A DNA stretch of 64,000 nt from Candidatus Gastranaerophilales bacterium (GTDB lineage Bacteria; Cyanobacteriota; Vampirovibrionia; Gastranaerophilales; Gastranaerophilaceae), in the NCBI GenBank assembly GCA_944325575.1, contig CALVAR010000001.1:222231-286230 (forward strand), read 5' to 3'. The notes beneath the pieces are model-generated. The model did no database searches and had not been told where the DNA came from. It saw only the letters and a program-made list of their open reading frames with translations. Positions 44,948-53,210 of this stretch are shown here, in pieces. The translations under genes and the position numbers were made by a program. How positions within the stretch are numbered: position 1 is the stretch's first letter; each line of letters opens with the position of its first letter.

Positions 44948-46213
44948 ATGTTGGATATTAAAATAATTCGTGAAAACCCGCAAATGGTTAACGATCTTCT
45001 TAAAAGAAGAAACCCTGATTTAAGTATTGATGAAGTGTTAGAAATAGATGTTGAAAGAAGAAAAGTCCAAACACAGGCTGATGAACTTCGTGCTAAAAGA
45101 AAATCCGAATCTCAAAAAATAGGTTTGATGAAAAAAAGCGGAGAAAACACAGACTCAATACAAGAAGAAGTGCGTGTTTTGGGCGATGAAATAAAAAAAC
45201 TAGAAGAAAAAGAAGCAGAATTAAATGAAAAACAAAAAAATCTTTTACTCAGTATTCCTAATATGCCGGATGAAACTATTCCCGTAGGACCTGATGAAAG
45301 TGCCAATGTTGTAAAAAAAGTGGTCGGAGAAGTTATAAAACCTTCTTTTGAACAAAAGCCCCACTGGGATTTGACTGTTGAAAAAGATCTCGTTGATTTT
45401 GAAAGAGGCGTAAAAATCTCTCAATCCAGATTCTATATATACAAAGGCAAAGGGGCAAAACTGGAAAGGGCTATTATAAACTTTTTCTTAGACGTACATA
45501 CAACAAAACACGGATACGAAGAAATACTTCCGCCGGTTCTTGTTAACGGTATGGCAATGACAGGTACGGGACAGCTTCCTAAATTCAAAGAAGATATGTA
45601 CAAATGTGTGGATGAAGATTTGTACCTGATTCCTACAGCAGAAGTTCCTGTTACAAATATTTATTGTAATGAAATTCTTTCGGAAGATGATTTACCAAAA
45701 TGCATGACCGCATATACTCCCTGTTTTAGAAGAGAAGCAGGTTCGGCAGGCAAAGACACAAGAGGTCTTATTCGTGTCCACCAGTTTAACAAAGTAGAAC
45801 TTGTAAAACTCACAACACCTGAGCAGGCTCCGGAAGAACATGAAAAACTTACACGTGATGCGGAAGAAATGTTAGAAATGCTTGGACTTCCTTACAGAAG
45901 AGTAGAATTAAGTTCAGGTGACATAGGATTTTCGGCAAGAAAATGCTACGATCTTGAAGTTTGGATGCCTTCTTACAATGACTATAAAGAAATTTCCAGC
46001 TGTTCTGTATTCGGAGATTTTCAGGCACGCCGTGCAGGTCTGAAATACAGAAGCAAGGAAACAGGAAAAGTAAACTACTGCTATACAATGAACGGCTCCG
46101 GACTGGCTGTAGGCAGAACGTTTGCTGCAATTGTTGAAAACTTCCAGCAGGAAGACGGAACAATACTTATACCGGAAGTGCTTCAAAAATATACCGGATT
46201 TGACAGAATATAA
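44948..46213 (+). CDS. serS: Seryl-tRNA synthetase
   Basis: A 421-residue class II enzyme. The N-terminal antiparallel coiled coil (about 35-100) binds the long variable arm of tRNA-Ser. Motifs T-A-E-V-P-V-T, F-R-R-E-A-G-S-A-G and the late G-S-G-L-A-V-G-R are intact. AGGAAAG precedes the ATG. tmk follows after 17 bases, so the two form a short operon. Confidence 0.98.
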   Translation: MLDIKIIRENPQMVNDLLKRRNPDLSIDEVLEIDVERRKVQTQADELRAKRKSESQKIGLMKKSGENTDSIQEEVRVLGDEIKKLEEKEAELNEKQKNLLLSIPNMPDETIPVGPDESANVVKKVVGEVIKPSFEQKPHWDLTVEKDLVDFERGVKISQSRFYIYKGKGAKLERAIINFFLDVHTTKHGYEEILPPVLVNGMAMTGTGQLPKFKEDMYKCVDEDLYLIPTAEVPVTNIYCNEILSEDDLPKCMTAYTPCFRREAGSAGKDTRGLIRVHQFNKVELVKLTTPEQAPEEHEKLTRDAEEMLEMLGLPYRRVELSSGDIGFSARKCYDLEVWMPSYNDYKEISSCSVFGDFQARRAGLKYRSKETGKVNYCYTMNGSGLAVGRTFAAIVENFQQEDGTILIPEVLQKYTGFDRI

Positions 46214-46230
46214 TACTGACCGGTGTTTTT

Positions 46231-46857
46231 ATGGCAAAAAAAGGTTATTTTATTACATTTGAAGGTGCTGACGGCTGCGGGAAAACCACGCAGTCTAAGC
46301 TTGTACAAAAATATCTTGAAGAAAACGGATATGATGTGCTCTGGACACGAGAGCCGGGTGCAATAGGACTGGGACAGAAGATAAGAGAACTTCTGCTTCA
46401 TTATGACGGAGATGTTGCTCCTATGTGCGAGGCATTTCTGTTTCTGGCCGACCGTGCACAACACATAGAAAACATAATTAAACCGGCAATAAATTCCGGA
46501 AAAATTGTTATATGTGACCGTCATACGGACTCTACCATTGCTTATCAGGGATATGGCAGAGGAGAAGATATAGAACGGCTGACATATCTGAATAATTTGG
46601 CTACCGGAGATACAAAGCCTGATTTGACTTTTGTTTTTGATGTATCTACGGAAATTGCCCAATTAAGAGTTGGGGATGAAAAAGACAGAATGGAATCAGC
46701 AGGCATTGAATTCCATAAAAAAGTAAGACAGGGATACCTTAAAATAGCAAAACAAGAGCCTCACAGGGTAAAAATTGTTAATGCGGACAACTGTATAGAA
46801 GATGTCTTTGAAGACACAAAAAAACTTTTGAATGATTTTCTAAAAATTAATCCATAA
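46231..46857 (+). CDS. tmk: Thymidylate kinase
   Basis: A 208-residue enzyme that makes dTDP from dTMP. P-loop F-E-G-A-D-G-C-G-K-T-T near the start, D-R-H-T-D-S-T-I-A-Y-Q-G and the D-R-x motif (W-T-R-E-P-G) are clear. Weak ribosome site. Follows serS. Confidence 0.96.
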   Translation: MAKKGYFITFEGADGCGKTTQSKLVQKYLEENGYDVLWTREPGAIGLGQKIRELLLHYDGDVAPMCEAFLFLADRAQHIENIIKPAINSGKIVICDRHTDSTIAYQGYGRGEDIERLTYLNNLATGDTKPDLTFVFDVSTEIAQLRVGDEKDRMESAGIEFHKKVRQGYLKIAKQEPHRVKIVNADNCIEDVFEDTKKLLNDFLKINP

Positions 46858-46864
46858 TCAAACG

Positions 46865-47188
46865 TTAATAAGAAAAATATTTGTCAAAGTCAACATCATC
46901 AAAGCTGCACAAAAGCAAATAGACCTCATCCTCTTCATCCATTCTTTGAAAATTATATTCGTTAAACTTCCATATTTTGGGGTTAATGCCTTTTACCTGT
47001 ACTATACCTTTATCAAACAGAATTTTTAGTTTTTTCTTAACAGTATCTAAAGGCATATTTAAATGACGGCTCAATTCGACGGCAGTTATCCCGTCATCGT
47101 GGCTGCATTTCTCAGGAGTCAGGAACATAAGTTCCAGACCTACTTCTTTAAGCTCTTTATCTTCTAACGCTACGTCATACATATCCAT
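46865..47188 (-). CDS. Small winged-helix protein
   Basis: A 107-residue protein. Residues 25-85 fit a winged helix-turn-helix: I-T-A-V-E-L-S-R-H-L-N-M-P-L-D-T-V-K-K-K-L-K-I-L-F-D-K-G-type helices, then a short wing. Acidic C terminus. Likely a DNA-binding regulator. An inverted repeat lies about 90 bases upstream of its start and could be its operator. Convergent with tmk. Confidence 0.75.
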   Translation of the reverse strand: MDMYDVALEDKELKEVGLELMFLTPEKCSHDDGITAVELSRHLNMPLDTVKKKLKILFDKGIVQVKGINPKIWKFNEYNFQRMDEEDEVYLLLCSFDDVDFDKYFSY

Positions 47189-47279
47189 AATCTTATACTA
47201 AGTAATTGTTGTGTGTTTATCTTCATACACATGACGTATATCGGCTAAAGTTCTCAAAACTTTAATTGTTTACCAAGAG

Positions 47280-47313
47280 ATACTTTGGCATAGCAAAACC
47301 TATACCAAAGTAT
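47280..47313. promoter_or_regulatory. 9-bp inverted repeat, possible operator
   Basis: ATACTTTGG (47280-47288) and CCAAAGTAT (47305-47313) with a 16-base spacer, between the winged-helix gene and the flagellin gene. The remaining 396-base gap shows no gene and no clear sigma-28 promoter. Confidence 0.5.
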
Positions 47314-47584
47314 AATTAATGGGCGTTTTGTAATGTTTTATACTTATATTGTGCAAAAGAATTTCGTACTGATAATGCTGCTAAATTAACATTAGTAAAT
47401 ATTAAATCGTGTCGGCAAAGTGAGCTATACAATCAGAATACCGCACAAAAAATAAAAACGAAATTTAAAAAAGCGAATCGTCTTTTAATTGAATCGTGAG
47501 CACAGCCTGCAAAGCTAAAACAGGTTAAAGCAGGCAAATACATATAAAAGGTAACACTAGATTATTACAGGGATGTGTATTGAT

Positions 47585-49579
47585 ATGCTGTCTATTAACT
47601 TTAACAGAAGTGTATTATGCGCTCAAAATAATCTTAATAATGCTACAAGCTCATTATCAAAAGCACTGAACAGGATGAGCACCGGCTTTAAAATAAATTC
47701 TGCCGCAGATGATGCAGCAGGTATGTTTGTTGCCACAAATTTAAATACTCAAATCAGGGGACTGCAACAGGCCCAGAAAAATGTAAACGACGGTATGTCA
47801 TTAATTAATATGGCTGATGGTGTACTCACTGATATGCAGACATTATTAAACAGAATGCGAGATCTTGCCGTACAGGGAGCTAACGGAATTTACTCTGATG
47901 AATCCAGAAATGCCATGCAGTCTGAGGCAGATGCCTTAACAGAGGAAATTTACAGATTAAGAGACAGCGCAAATTTTAACGGAAAAAATGTATTCACTGG
48001 AAGCACGGGAACATTTAACTGGAGCATAAAAAGAGATTCGTCCGCAACAATAAGTAATACAAATACACAAAATGCATCAGATCCATCCGTACAGTCATCC
48101 TATGTAGACAGGCTTACAGAAAGTGAGGCTATAGCACAGGGTTATACGATAATCAAAACAGCCGATGACTTGAACAATATCAGAAATGATATGAGCGGAA
48201 AATACATACTTATGGGTGATATTGACCTGTCATCAGTCAGCAACTGGGATCCTATAGGCAACTATGACGCACGCAACGGATTTAAAGGTGAGCTTAACGG
48301 TAACGGGTATACTATTAAAAACCTGAAAATAAACAGAAGCGACCGAGAAAGGGGTGGTCTTTTCGGTTACACATCAGGTGCTGTTATTGAGAATTTATCA
48401 ATACAAAATGCTGATGTAACAGTGCAATCAGGAGGTATTCTTACCGGGTTAGACTCAGGCACAACATTTACAAATGTTAATACATCGGGAAGAATATCTA
48501 CAACCGGTTCCGCAGGCGGTATTGCAATGCAAACAACGGGTAAAATGTCCAACTGTTTTTCAACAGCCACGGTAAAAGGAGCATCAAATGTAGGCGGCCT
48601 TGTCGGGAATATATGGGGGGATAATGTTTCAATATCAAACTGTTTTTCTACAGGCAATGTAACAGCAACAGTAACTAATGCCGGGGGTATTACAGGTTCA
48701 TCAATGAGTGGCATTATAGAAAACTGTTACGCAACAGGAAATATCATTGCCCCAAAGACAGCCGGAGGTATAACGGGAAATAACAATGCAACTATCAGAA
48801 ATTGCTATGCTACCGGTGACGTTACCGTATCCGGTTCAGAAGCAGGAGGAGTCGTCGGATGGAGCTGGCTTGCCAACGGAAGCAGTATTTCAAATTGCTA
48901 TGCAACAGGAAAGGTTTCAGGACAAAGCAAGGTCGGAGGTTTAATTGGAGGTATTGAACGTGGTCAGGTAATAAGCAACTGCTTTTGGAACACAGAGACA
49001 AGCGGACAAACAGAAGCTGCTGGCTACATAGGAGGAGGTGCACAATCGGTAAATAACATAGGAATGACAACAGCTGAAATGAAAAATTCCGACAGTTATA
49101 AGAATCTGGGATTGGACGAAGATATTTGGGATATGTCGACAGTGCCTCCCACACTTAAAAATATGCCCTCAATAGACACTCCGTCAGTAAATGTTATAAG
49201 ACTACAGATAGGTGCATACGGAGACAGTTCATCCTCAGTAAATTTTGATATAGGATTTGAACTTGGTAATTTTTCAGTGGATTTTAGCTCTGCAGAAAAT
49301 GCAGCCGCCTCTATAAATACAATAGATGAAATTTTACAGGAAATTAATACAAAAAGATCAGAATACGGCGCTATGCAGAATCGCCTTGAATCAGTCTTGC
49401 AACTGCAAACTTCCGCAATTGAAAATTTAACAGCGTCAAAATCTACAATAATGGATGCTGATTTAGCCGAAGAATCTGCTAATTATGTAAGAAATCAAAT
49501 CTTGCAACAGACAACAGCCGCCTTGCTTGTCCAAGCACAACAAAGTAATTCCAATGTGATAATGCAGCTGATTTCATGA
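47585..49579 (+). CDS. Flagellin with GLUG-repeat central domain
   Basis: A 664-residue protein from the ATG at 47585, where the flagellin start M-L-S-I-N-F-N-R-S-V fits; an ATG 12 bases earlier is possible. Residues 1-150 are the D0/D1 coiled coil (A-L-N-R-M-S-T-G, A-D-D-A-A-G-M, L-R-D-L-A-V-Q-G-A-N-G) and the last 90 the C-terminal partner ending Q-S-N-S-N-V-I-M-Q-L-I-S. Between lie about six GLUG-type repeats (G-G-L-V-G...N-C-Y-A-T-G) that form a beta-helix in other surface proteins. Each carries a cysteine, unusual in flagellins. No other flagellar gene is nearby. Confidence 0.9.
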   Translation: MLSINFNRSVLCAQNNLNNATSSLSKALNRMSTGFKINSAADDAAGMFVATNLNTQIRGLQQAQKNVNDGMSLINMADGVLTDMQTLLNRMRDLAVQGANGIYSDESRNAMQSEADALTEEIYRLRDSANFNGKNVFTGSTGTFNWSIKRDSSATISNTNTQNASDPSVQSSYVDRLTESEAIAQGYTIIKTADDLNNIRNDMSGKYILMGDIDLSSVSNWDPIGNYDARNGFKGELNGNGYTIKNLKINRSDRERGGLFGYTSGAVIENLSIQNADVTVQSGGILTGLDSGTTFTNVNTSGRISTTGSAGGIAMQTTGKMSNCFSTATVKGASNVGGLVGNIWGDNVSISNCFSTGNVTATVTNAGGITGSSMSGIIENCYATGNIIAPKTAGGITGNNNATIRNCYATGDVTVSGSEAGGVVGWSWLANGSSISNCYATGKVSGQSKVGGLIGGIERGQVISNCFWNTETSGQTEAAGYIGGGAQSVNNIGMTTAEMKNSDSYKNLGLDEDIWDMSTVPPTLKNMPSIDTPSVNVIRLQIGAYGDSSSSVNFDIGFELGNFSVDFSSAENAAASINTIDEILQEINTKRSEYGAMQNRLESVLQLQTSAIENLTASKSTIMDADLAEESANYVRNQILQQTTAALLVQAQQSNSNVIMQLIS

Positions 49580-49680
49580 TGTTTAAAAACTAAATGCAAT
49601 AACTAAAATATATATGCAGTAATGATATTTATTATTTAAAAAATATTTTTATAGCAAAGTATAGGATGTATATCCGTTAC

Positions 49681-49828
49681 GCCATTTTCTTTAGCTCGCT
49701 ACAGCTCGCTAAGAAAAGAAGGCAAAATCTGCTTTTGGATTTTCTTCACGCTCGGTACTGTCGTTCGCATTGCTTCGCTTGTGCTCACTTCGTACCTCGC
49801 TCCCCGGACTTTGTCCGTCCGAAAATCC
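49681..49828. repeat. Inverted-repeat-rich intergenic element
   Basis: Two AGCTCGCT copies inside a TTAGC...GCTAA pair are followed by GGATTTTC (49737-49744) and GAAAATCC (49821-49828) as arms 92 bases apart. GC-rich against its surroundings. It lies between convergent genes. 49580-49680 shows nothing notable. Confidence 0.45.
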
Positions 49829-49830
49829 GC

Positions 49831-49984
49831 AAAAAAAAGCTCTAATTTATCATTAGAGCAATACTTTTAATAGGAAGGGAAGGTTAGGAAGTTAGGTAGG
49901 TTAGTTAGTGTTAGTGTGAAAGTCTCATCTTATTTAATTTGTTTATTGTGTGCTTATTTAATGTTCGTTTTAACTTTGTTTTGT
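49831..49984 (-). ncRNA. Candidate small RNA, about 150 nt
   Basis: On the minus strand a TATATA -10-like box (49991-49996) precedes an A/C-rich, C/U-tract-rich, non-coding body that ends at GCTCTAAT...ATTAGAGC followed by T8. The C/U tracts (for example CCTACCTAAC) could pair with ribosome sites. The upstream calpain-like gene ends at 50076, so this could be its long 3' region instead. Confidence 0.5.
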
Positions 49985-49998
49985 CTTACATATATATA

Positions 49999-50040
49999 AA
50001 GTATATACTAAGTTCAAAATTTCACTTTTTAGTATATACT
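49999..50040. promoter_or_regulatory. Paired GTATATAC boxes
   Basis: AAGTATATACTAA (49999-50011) and AGTATATACT (50031-50040). The first overlaps the spacer between TTGAAC and TATATA on the minus strand, as expected for an operator. Confidence 0.55.
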
Positions 50041-50075
50041 GTTACATTTCTTTACAATTAAAATATCATTTATTA

Positions 50076-51638
50076 TTATTCTGCTTTATTTTTGAGTTTA
50101 TACTGTCTTACTTCTTCAGAATCAACAATATTTAAATATCTGGAATTTGCCAGTTTAGCATTAAATGGTGAAGATAAGTCTGTATAATCAATACGCAAAA
50201 GCTTGGAATAGAATTCTTCTTTTGTTATTTTTTCTGTTTGTGAAGTATCATAAGGATTTATAAGATATACATGATTTTCATCCTGAGACTTAAAAACAAA
50301 TGCATGTCCATCCCCAAGCGGGTCAGCATCAGCTAATGAAACAAAAACAAGATTGTTTTGATTATTCAAATACTTATTTAATAACTTTTCATCTAATTTA
50401 CCCAATTTAACAATATTATCCTGAAGATAGTATTCACCCTCTGCAGTATTAATAAGCGAAGTCACTTTTTTCCCTGTTAAGACTTCAACAGCATTTCTGG
50501 GCAAACCGCCGTATAAATAATCATTTTCAGAATAACCTTCAATATAATACAAGCTCATAAAATTCTTGCCTGTGATTTTATTTTGCTCTACATTTTCTTT
50601 TCTGAAACGTTCAAAGGCAATTTCAAATGCCACAATATCTCTGTCACCTGCGGCATATTCTTTTGTTCTGATTGCAGCATCAAGTTCTTCTTTGGTTATT
50701 GTATATGATCTGTTGACTCCCTTTAAATTAATAGTAGTATTGCCGTTTTCGTCTACTTTTATCAGGTCCTTATATAATTCATTATTATGTTTTGTCAGTC
50801 CATAAACAGATGATAAAAGCCAACAATCACCTTTATCACCTTGACGTATGTCACTGATTACGCCGTCTGATTTTTGCTGCAAAAGCTCTTGCATATCTAT
50901 TTGAGGTCCAAATTCATCAAAACATTTTTTGTCTTTATTCCATTTGTAATAAATATCACTATTTGTTGAATTGCAGTAAACTCCGGGTTCATTTGTTTTC
51001 AAATAACCGTTTTGGCTGGCTTTGAAAGCTATTTCATCTATTTGTTCACCAGCTTCATTATAAAATTTACCATCTAATTGATAAGAACCATCATTATTTA
51101 CTGTGACTATAGGTGATTTTACAAATTGAAATTTTGCAGAATCCCAAGTTTTATAACATTTTTCTTTTTTGTCATAATAAAGCTCATATATAGATGTCTC
51201 TTCAAGTCCGTAAGCTTTTGCCAATTTATCTGCAGTGCCATATACTAATGGTTGTCCTTTTGTTGCAAGATGTCCGCCGTCCGGATTATGTAAACTGCGA
51301 TAGTCCAAGTTATTTTTATCACCTTTTATATAATAGCCTGTATCAAGAACAGAGATGATATCTTTCTCTTTACGGAATTTACATTTCCTTTCATCCCATC
51401 TGTAATATACTCTTTTTTCTTCGCAATAATACAAATTTGCATTACCGGTTTTCACATAGCCTTCCATCTTTGCAACTTTTTCTTTATCGGACAGAGAGGA
51501 AGAACCGGTATCTTCGCCAAGAATTTCTATACCCCACATCGAAACATCGACATTTGAACCGGATAAAGATGAAGAGGCAAAAGAACTATTTTGCTGTTGT
51601 ATTATGTCTAATGCTTTAATTTCCATATACACACTCAT
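50076..51638 (-). CDS. Calpain-family (C2-like) cysteine protease
   Basis: A 520-residue protein with the calpain signature Q-G-D-K-G-D-C-W-L-L-S-S (C272), H445 in D-G-H-A-F-V-F and N461 in L-I-N-P-Y-D: a complete catalytic triad. Residues 1-255 hold three related modules of the Y-Y-x-W...K-C-F type (about 60-90, 148-176, 211-243), probably a pro-region or targeting part. No signal peptide. Calcium-binding EF hands are not seen. Bacterial calpains are little studied. GTATATAC boxes lie on both sides of the gene. Confidence 0.85.
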   Translation of the reverse strand: MSVYMEIKALDIIQQQNSSFASSSLSGSNVDVSMWGIEILGEDTGSSSLSDKEKVAKMEGYVKTGNANLYYCEEKRVYYRWDERKCKFRKEKDIISVLDTGYYIKGDKNNLDYRSLHNPDGGHLATKGQPLVYGTADKLAKAYGLEETSIYELYYDKKEKCYKTWDSAKFQFVKSPIVTVNNDGSYQLDGKFYNEAGEQIDEIAFKASQNGYLKTNEPGVYCNSTNSDIYYKWNKDKKCFDEFGPQIDMQELLQQKSDGVISDIRQGDKGDCWLLSSVYGLTKHNNELYKDLIKVDENGNTTINLKGVNRSYTITKEELDAAIRTKEYAAGDRDIVAFEIAFERFRKENVEQNKITGKNFMSLYYIEGYSENDYLYGGLPRNAVEVLTGKKVTSLINTAEGEYYLQDNIVKLGKLDEKLLNKYLNNQNNLVFVSLADADPLGDGHAFVFKSQDENHVYLINPYDTSQTEKITKEEFYSKLLRIDYTDLSSPFNAKLANSRYLNIVDSEEVRQYKLKNKAE

Positions 51639-51747
51639 TCTTCTTATTATTTATATAAAAAATTTAGGAAAGATGATATTTCACAAACAAAAAAAATATT
51701 TACATTTTTAACATGCTTCAAATTTTGATGTTAAGAAATATTAAGAA

Positions 51748-51836
51748 AGTATATACTTAACACAAATAACTTTATTTCGTAATATACTTGACTTTAAGAC
51801 AAAAAGAGAATAAAATTTTTAAAAATTTGTATATAC
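51748..51836. promoter_or_regulatory. Promoter flanked by GTATATAC boxes
   Basis: On the plus strand TTGACT (51788-51793) and TAAAAT (51811-51816) are 17 bases apart. AGTATATACT (51748-51757) lies upstream and GTATATAC (51829-51836) just past the expected start. The gap separates the calpain-like gene from the gene at 51934. The boxes could control both. Confidence 0.65.
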
Positions 51837-51933
51837 TAATAAAAAAATTTTTATCAAAACTAGCAAAAAAATTTTTGTCCACGTTTTTAAGCATGAAAAT
51901 ACACGAAGAAAATAAAATTACCGGAGAGTAAAT

Positions 51934-52320
51934 ATGTCAAACTTAGATAACAACTTTAACATAAATAACTCAAACAGAACATACACCCCGAATTTAAAAA
52001 AGGGTGAAGAAACAGTTGATGCAAAACCGCAAAAAAGACCGGACGACATGCCTGTTGAAATTCTGAACGACGGAGCACAGGCAGCAGAATCTTACGGACG
52101 TATACTTGTAAAACAAGCAGGTAAGGTTGACAATCCTGAAATGGTGCAGTGCGTAAAAGATGCAGTAGATTTTTATATGAACAATCCCCATCTTGCACAA
52201 GCAGGAGTAAAAGCCGGCGACAGCGCATATGAACTTTTAAGTGCACAGGGCGCAAATGATGCTTATGAAAAAGCATGCTGCGGTGCCTGTGATGCTGTAG
52301 AAAGCAGAATAAACAAATAA
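51934..52320 (+). CDS. Small protein of unknown function, divergent to the calpain-like gene
   Basis: A 128-residue protein with GGAGAG upstream. Residues 1-40 are polar (N/K/P-rich) and 45-125 are helical, with C-C-G-A-C near the end. No signal peptide, no family recognised. Its position, sharing a boxed promoter region with the protease gene, suggests a joint role such as substrate, inhibitor or adaptor. That is inference from position only. Confidence 0.75.
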   Translation: MSNLDNNFNINNSNRTYTPNLKKGEETVDAKPQKRPDDMPVEILNDGAQAAESYGRILVKQAGKVDNPEMVQCVKDAVDFYMNNPHLAQAGVKAGDSAYELLSAQGANDAYEKACCGACDAVESRINK

Positions 52321-52335
52321 CAAATGTTAATAAAA

Positions 52336-52364
52336 TAGTTTGTTTTCCTCTGTTATAGTATAAT
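52336..52364 (+). promoter_or_regulatory. Near-leaderless promoter of nadK
   Basis: TATAAT (52359-52364) lies six bases from the nadK ATG, so transcription would start at or next to the start codon. A weak TAGTTT lies 17 bases upstream. No ribosome site is present. The same arrangement occurs before the xer gene. Confidence 0.6.
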
Positions 52365-52370
52365 TCCTGT

Positions 52371-53207
52371 ATGAATAGTCAGGATAATTTGTTGTCATTA
52401 AATAAAATATCTATAATCTGCAACGAAGATGTACAAGAATCTTTAAAAGTTGCTGATTATACATGCAAAATATTAAACAACAACGGTCTTAAAGCAGGAA
52501 TAAATACTTTTTCTTCACTCGACAGCCAAGCTTCGCTTGTAATTACTGTCGGAGGTGACGGAACTCTGCTCAAAGCATCACGATTATATGCACCCAAAGG
52601 CATACCTGTATTGGGTATAAATCTTGGAAGGCTAGGTTTTCTTGCACAGCTAAATCCTGATGAAATTGACGTATTGCCGAATCAGCTTATAAATGGTCAA
52701 TATACAATCCAAAAACGAATGATGCTGTCTTCATTCAATGACAAAATTCTTGCACTGAATGATATTGTAATCAAAGGTGACTCTTTCTCAAGAACATCCA
52801 AATTATTTTTATCCATAAACGGCAGAGTCGTGTGCGATTATCTGGCTGACGGGATAATAATATCAACACCGACTGGATCTACAGCTTATACTCTTTCTGC
52901 AGGCGGACCTGTTATCATGCCTGAATTGGAGGCAGTTGTAATAGTCCCCATATGCCCGCATACTCTGACCGCCAGACCTCTTGTTATACCTGCATCGGAA
53001 GAAATATCTATTTCAAGCTGCAAAACATGTAACAAACTCAAACTCTCGGCTGACGGGCAGGAAACTATTGATATAGACGCTGATTCATCAGTAAAAATAC
53101 AAAAAAGTACAATTCAGGCAAAACTTGTTATACTGGAAAAAGAAAATAACGGTTTTTATTCAATCTTAAGAAAAAAACTGCAATGGGGAGTCGGACCGGA
53201 ACGTTAA
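52371..53207 (+). CDS. nadK: NAD kinase
   Basis: A 278-residue enzyme that makes NADP. G-G-D-G-T-L-L near 62 and the N-D-I-V region, with the catalytic D in G-G-D-G, plus S-T-P-T-G-S-T-A-Y-T-L-S-A-G-G-P and the late S-A-D-G-Q-E are clear. Followed after three bases by recN, a common pair. Probably translated from a leaderless message. Confidence 0.95.
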   Translation: MNSQDNLLSLNKISIICNEDVQESLKVADYTCKILNNNGLKAGINTFSSLDSQASLVITVGGDGTLLKASRLYAPKGIPVLGINLGRLGFLAQLNPDEIDVLPNQLINGQYTIQKRMMLSSFNDKILALNDIVIKGDSFSRTSKLFLSINGRVVCDYLADGIIISTPTGSTAYTLSAGGPVIMPELEAVVIVPICPHTLTARPLVIPASEEISISSCKTCNKLKLSADGQETIDIDADSSVKIQKSTIQAKLVILEKENNGFYSILRKKLQWGVGPER

Positions 53208-53210
53208 TTT

